Shown here piece by piece: positions 61,031-64,000 of a DNA stretch of 64,000 nucleotides. Source of the DNA: SAR86 cluster bacterium (GTDB taxonomy: Bacteria; Pseudomonadota; Gammaproteobacteria; Magnimaribacterales; Magnimaribacteraceae); contig JADHSF010000002.1 of NCBI GenBank assembly GCA_016777005.1, positions 39,195 through 103,194 of the forward strand. Direction: 5' to 3'. The notes beneath the pieces are model-generated. The model saw only the letters and a program-made list of their open reading frames with translations. It made no database searches and was not told the DNA's origin. The stretch's first letter is position 1, and each line of letters begins with the position of its first letter. The position numbers and the translations under genes were made by a program.

Positions 61031-62254
61031 ATGACGGAAATAGAATTTGCGCTCAATACCTTCTACCTTCTAATGAGTGGAGCTTTAGTCATGTGGATGG
61101 CTGCTGGATTTACAATGTTAGAGGCTGGACTGGTAAGATCAAAGAATGCTGCTGAAATAGTAACTAAGAATTTAGGTTTATTTTCAATAGCATGTGTAAT
61201 GTATTTAGTATGTGGGTTTTTTATCATGTACCCAGGTGATTCGGCAGTTTCTGCTTGGATACCAGGATTTAGTTTATCGTACCTAGGCCTTGGCATGGGT
61301 GATCAAGATATGTCTTACGGATCATATTCCGAAGGGTCTGACTTTTTCTTTCAAGTAGTATTTGTTGCAACAGCTATGTCTATTGTTTCAGGTGCTGTCG
61401 CTGAGAGAATGAAACTATTACCATTTTTTGCCTTTGCTATAGTCTTGACTGGCTTTATATATCCAGTACAAGGTTACTGGAAATGGGGCGGTGGTGGGCT
61501 TGACGCTCTAGGTTACACAGATTTTGCTGGATCAGGTGTAGTTCACCTTTGCGGTGCAGCGGCAGCTTTAGCAGCTGTATTAATATTAGGAGCAAGGAAA
61601 GGCAAGTACAGTGAAAGCGGATCTGTCTATGCAATACCAGGTTCGAACATACCTTTAGCAGCCTTAGGCGCATTAGTATTATGGTTAGGGTGGTTCGGAT
61701 TTAATGGTGGATCTCAATTGGCAATACATACAGCTTCGGATGCCATAGCCGTGGGTCAAATATTTTTGAATACCAATATGTCTGCAGCAGGAGGTGTAAT
61801 TGGAGCTTTATTTGCAAGTAGAATATTTAGCGGAAAAGCTGATGTAACCATGGCAATAAATGGAGCTATAGCTGGTCTAGTAGCAATAACGGCTGCTCCA
61901 GATACACCAACTGGTGGTCTAGCTACCTTAATAGGTATGATTGGCGGGATCATTGTTTACTTCTCAGTTATCATTTTAGACACAAAACTAAAAATAGATG
62001 ATCCGGTTGGAGCAATCTCAGCTCACGGAACTGTTGGAATCTGGGGAATAATGGCCACTCCATTGTCTGGGGCAGGGGCTTTCGGAACCCAATTCCTGGG
62101 AGCTTTAATTATCTTTGCATGGGTATTCATTACAAGTTTTATAGTTTTAAAGGTTATTGATTCAATAGTTGGAATCAGAGCTTCTGAAGAAGATGAAGAA
62201 CTTGGATTGGATAAAGCAGAAATAGGAGTAGAGGCTTATCCTGATTTTAAATAG
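61031..62254 (+). CDS. amt: ammonium transporter, copy 1 (no signal peptide)
   Basis: An 11-helix-type Amt/Rh channel of 407 residues with no cleaved signal. Conserved parts include AGFTMLEAGLVRSKNAAEI, AERMKLLPFF, the twin-His sites GVVHLCGA and ISAHGTVGIWG, and WLGWFGFNGGSQLA. Its sequence differs from E. coli AmtB and from the second copy and looks closer to the cyanobacterial/marine Amt group. The extended acidic C-terminus (EEDEELGLDKAE) faces the cytoplasm, where GlnK would bind. A strong terminator follows. Confidence 0.93.
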   Translation: MTEIEFALNTFYLLMSGALVMWMAAGFTMLEAGLVRSKNAAEIVTKNLGLFSIACVMYLVCGFFIMYPGDSAVSAWIPGFSLSYLGLGMGDQDMSYGSYSEGSDFFFQVVFVATAMSIVSGAVAERMKLLPFFAFAIVLTGFIYPVQGYWKWGGGGLDALGYTDFAGSGVVHLCGAAAALAAVLILGARKGKYSESGSVYAIPGSNIPLAALGALVLWLGWFGFNGGSQLAIHTASDAIAVGQIFLNTNMSAAGGVIGALFASRIFSGKADVTMAINGAIAGLVAITAAPDTPTGGLATLIGMIGGIIVYFSVIILDTKLKIDDPVGAISAHGTVGIWGIMATPLSGAGAFGTQFLGALIIFAWVFITSFIVLKVIDSIVGIRASEEDEELGLDKAEIGVEAYPDFK

Positions 62255-62292
62255 CGCTGCGCTAAGTTGAATCACATTTGTGTGATTAACCA

Positions 62293-62333
62293 ATTATGGG
62301 CGATCTTGAAAGAGATCGTCCATAATCTTTTTT
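62293..62333 (+). terminator. intrinsic terminator after amt copy 1
   Basis: A 14-bp stem with one G-U pair (arms 62293-62306 and 62313-62326) and a 6-base loop is followed by CTTTTTT. It separates the first glnK-amt unit from the small HTH gene. A 7-bp hairpin AATCACA/TGTGATT precedes it at 62269-62286. Confidence 0.88.
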
Positions 62334-62385
62334 GAGCGTGAATGGATTTACTTATTTAACAAGGATGTTAACTCAAGACTAAATA

Positions 62386-62565
62386 ATGGATATTAAACTT
62401 ATAAAACCAAAAGAAGCTGCGCAGATATTAATGTGTAGTGAAAGAACTTTAGAGCATTGGAGAAGATCGGAGAAGGGACCAAGTTACTATAAAATCGAAG
62501 GTAAAATACTTTATGGGATGGATGAGCTTTATCAATTTATCGAAGTTTCAAAAGTTTCTGTTTGA
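62386..62565 (+). CDS. small HTH_17 / excisionase-like DNA-binding protein
   Basis: A 59-residue frame encoding one winged HTH of the MerR-like/AlpA/excisionase group: KPKEAAQILMCSERTLEHW, RRSEKGPSYYKIEGKILYG, MDELYQFIE. That is the classic pattern of a helix-turn-helix followed by a short wing. No integrase or other mobile gene is nearby, so a role as a local regulator or a leftover is open. No Shine-Dalgarno site is visible in front of the ATG, so the start is uncertain. It sits between the two nitrogen units. Confidence 0.65.
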   Translation: MDIKLIKPKEAAQILMCSERTLEHWRRSEKGPSYYKIEGKILYGMDELYQFIEVSKVSV

Positions 62566-62603
62566 TTAAAAAATTATAATATCTCTGCTAATCAATAAAT
62601 TTA

Positions 62604-62648
62604 GAACTAAAATGGTGCGCATCACTCATTTTTGCACTATTTTAAGAC
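62604..62648. promoter_or_regulatory. candidate NtrC enhancer pair
   Basis: GAACTAAAATGGTGC (62604-62618) resembles the known NtrC consensus of the GCACTATATTGGTGC type at 12 of 15 positions, and GCACTATTTT (62634-62643) matches its left half. Centres are about 30 bp, or three helical turns, apart and lie 70-105 bp upstream of a sigma-54 promoter, the usual enhancer range. The second site lacks its right half. Confidence 0.45.
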
Positions 62649-62712
62649 TTGATTAAATTCAAGATTCACAGAAAGCCCTATTATTACCTTATTTCTACTG
62701 AATAAATACATT

Positions 62713-62728
62713 TGGCGTAAAAATTGCC
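62713..62728 (+). promoter_or_regulatory. sigma-54 promoter of second glnK-amtB unit
   Basis: TGGCG and TTGCC separated by 6 bases, matching the invariant GG and GC of RpoN promoters at -24/-12, 82 bp before the second glnK. A candidate NtrC pair lies upstream. Confidence 0.75.
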
Positions 62729-62801
62729 TGTGATTATTTAATGGTTTTCTATTTGAAAGACAAGTATTTAGATTTATAGTGAATAGGCTAAAAAATAATA
62801 G

Positions 62802-63149
<348 letters not shown>

Positions 63150-63164
63150 ACTTTAGGTGATCAA

Positions 63165-64000
63165 ATGATAAAAATACTTTTACTTCTTTTCCCCGTGGTT
63201 TTTTCTGTTGGCTTGTCTGCAGAAGAGTTAAATTCTGGAGATACAGCATGGATACTTACTTCTACTGCGCTGGTACTCTTTATGACTCTACCTGGCCTGT
63301 CTCTCTTTTATGCAGGTCTTGTTAGAAGTAAAAATGCTATATCGGTTCTCATGCAATGTTTTGCAATTGCCTGTATCGTTTCAGTGGCATGGGTTGTGTA
63401 TGGTTATAGCTTGGCCTTCACAGAAGGCAATGCTTTTATTGGTGGTACAAGTGCTTTCTTCTTGACCGGAATCGGTCGTGATACTTTGGCTCCAGGAACA
63501 ACAATGCCGCATTCTTTGTTTGTTATCTTTCAAATGACTTTCGCCATTATCACTCCTGCGTTAGTCGTCGGCGCTTTTGCTGAAAGAATGAAGTTTGGTG
63601 CGATGTGCTTATTTTCATTGTTATGGTTCACAGCTGTCTATATTCCGGCGTGTCATATGATATGGGGTGGAGGTTATTTAGCTGACGTTAAAGATTTTGC
63701 TGGTGGCTTAGTTGTCCATTTAACTTGCGGTGTTGGTGCATTAGTTATAGCTCTGATGCTAGGACCCAGGAAAGGTTTCCCTTCCACAGCAATGCCTCCT
63801 CATAATCGAACAATGGTTGTAACAGGAGCAGCTATGTTATGGGTCGGTTGGTTTGGTTTTAATGCTGGAAGCTCATGGGCAGCTGATGGCCTTGCCGGGA
63901 TGGCGATGTTAGTCACTCATATAAGTGCTGCAACTGGTGCTTTGACGTGGATGGCAATTGAATGGATTAAAGGCGGCAAGCCTACTATCGTGGGTATTGC
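63165..64000 (+). CDS. amtB: ammonium transporter AmtB, copy 2, 5' part
   Basis: The frame opens at ATG 63165 and continues to the window end (278 complete codons). It starts with a signal peptide (KILLLLFPVVFSVGLSAEE), as in E. coli AmtB, then DTAWILTSTALVLFMTLPG, FYAGLVRSKN, VVYGYSLAF, AERMKFGAM, YIPACHMIWGGGYLA and the first of the twin histidines in GGLVVHLTCG; the second lies beyond the edge. This copy is of the canonical AmtB subfamily, unlike copy 1. AGGTGA precedes the start. Confidence 0.93.
   Translation, partial: MIKILLLLFPVVFSVGLSAEELNSGDTAWILTSTALVLFMTLPGLSLFYAGLVRSKNAISVLMQCFAIACIVSVAWVVYGYSLAFTEGNAFIGGTSAFFLTGIGRDTLAPGTTMPHSLFVIFQMTFAIITPALVVGAFAERMKFGAMCLFSLLWFTAVYIPACHMIWGGGYLADVKDFAGGLVVHLTCGVGALVIALMLGPRKGFPSTAMPPHNRTMVVTGAAMLWVGWFGFNAGSSWAADGLAGMAMLVTHISAATGALTWMAIEWIKGGKPTIVGI

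Overview
The window is a gene-dense, AT-rich stretch of a gammaproteobacterial chromosome. The lineage is inferred from gene order and rRNA: argC-erpA / anmK-M23 peptidase / tyrS next to an rRNA operon, algC-argB-slmA, mrcA / aroK-aroB-gltB-gltD, dksA-pcnB, and waaF-waaG-waaP-hldE-waaA are all arrangements known from Pseudomonas-like gammaproteobacteria. The low G+C, very short spacers, many overlapping gene ends and missing neighbours (no pil genes between mrcA and aroK, no folK after pcnB, no tRNA in the rRNA spacer) suggest a streamlined, probably marine, oligotroph of the SAR86 type. That placement is inference; the 16S rRNA should be used to settle it.

Layout. 1-9.2 kb: a cut DUF1330 gene, an alpha/beta hydrolase, a NUDIX plus MBL-fold pair, and a leftward block dksA-pcnB-deoxynucleoside kinase-acsA-msrA with a PfkB kinase upstream. 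9.3-12 kb: PBP1b (mrcB) coupled to a TPR lipoprotein that looks like the PBP1b activator LpoP. 12.1-17.1 kb: argC, erpA, anmK, an M23 peptidase and tyrS. 17.1-22.3 kb: a complete 16S-23S-5S operon with a stringent-type promoter, processing stems, boxA and terminator. 22.3-31.5 kb: a type II pantothenate kinase, a VOC protein, a lipidated subtilase that may be an autotransporter, two tandem diiron ferritin-like proteins, and a CobT/CobS-like VWA and AAA+ pair. 31.6-34.6 kb: cysE, an enoyl-CoA hydratase, tesB and a small secreted protein. 34.6-44.7 kb: gltD, gltB, aroB, aroK and divergent mrcA (PBP1a). 44.7-48.5 kb: slmA, argB, algC and ilvE. 48.5-60.5 kb: an LPS inner-core locus (waaF, waaG, a double-kinase WaaP fusion, a glycosyltransferase, methyltransferases, an unrecognised alpha-helical protein, hldE, an LpxL-type acyltransferase, hldD, waaA). 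60.5-64 kb: two successive glnK-amtB modules, each behind a clear sigma-54 promoter, separated by a terminator and a 59-residue HTH protein; the second amtB runs off the end.

Themes. Nitrogen enters through AmtB, is sensed by GlnK, and is assimilated by GltBD encoded 20 kb away. Cell-envelope work dominates: two bifunctional PBPs, a LytM-type peptidase, muropeptide recycling by AnmK, and heptose/Kdo core assembly. No CRISPR array, insertion sequence, prophage or tRNA gene was seen. The points most worth a second look are the compensated changes in 16S helix 13 (the EUB338 probe site), the tandem diiron proteins, the CobS/CobT pair without CobN, the WaaP double kinase, the type II PanK, the non-AUG pcnB start and the paired sigma-54 glnK-amtB units.
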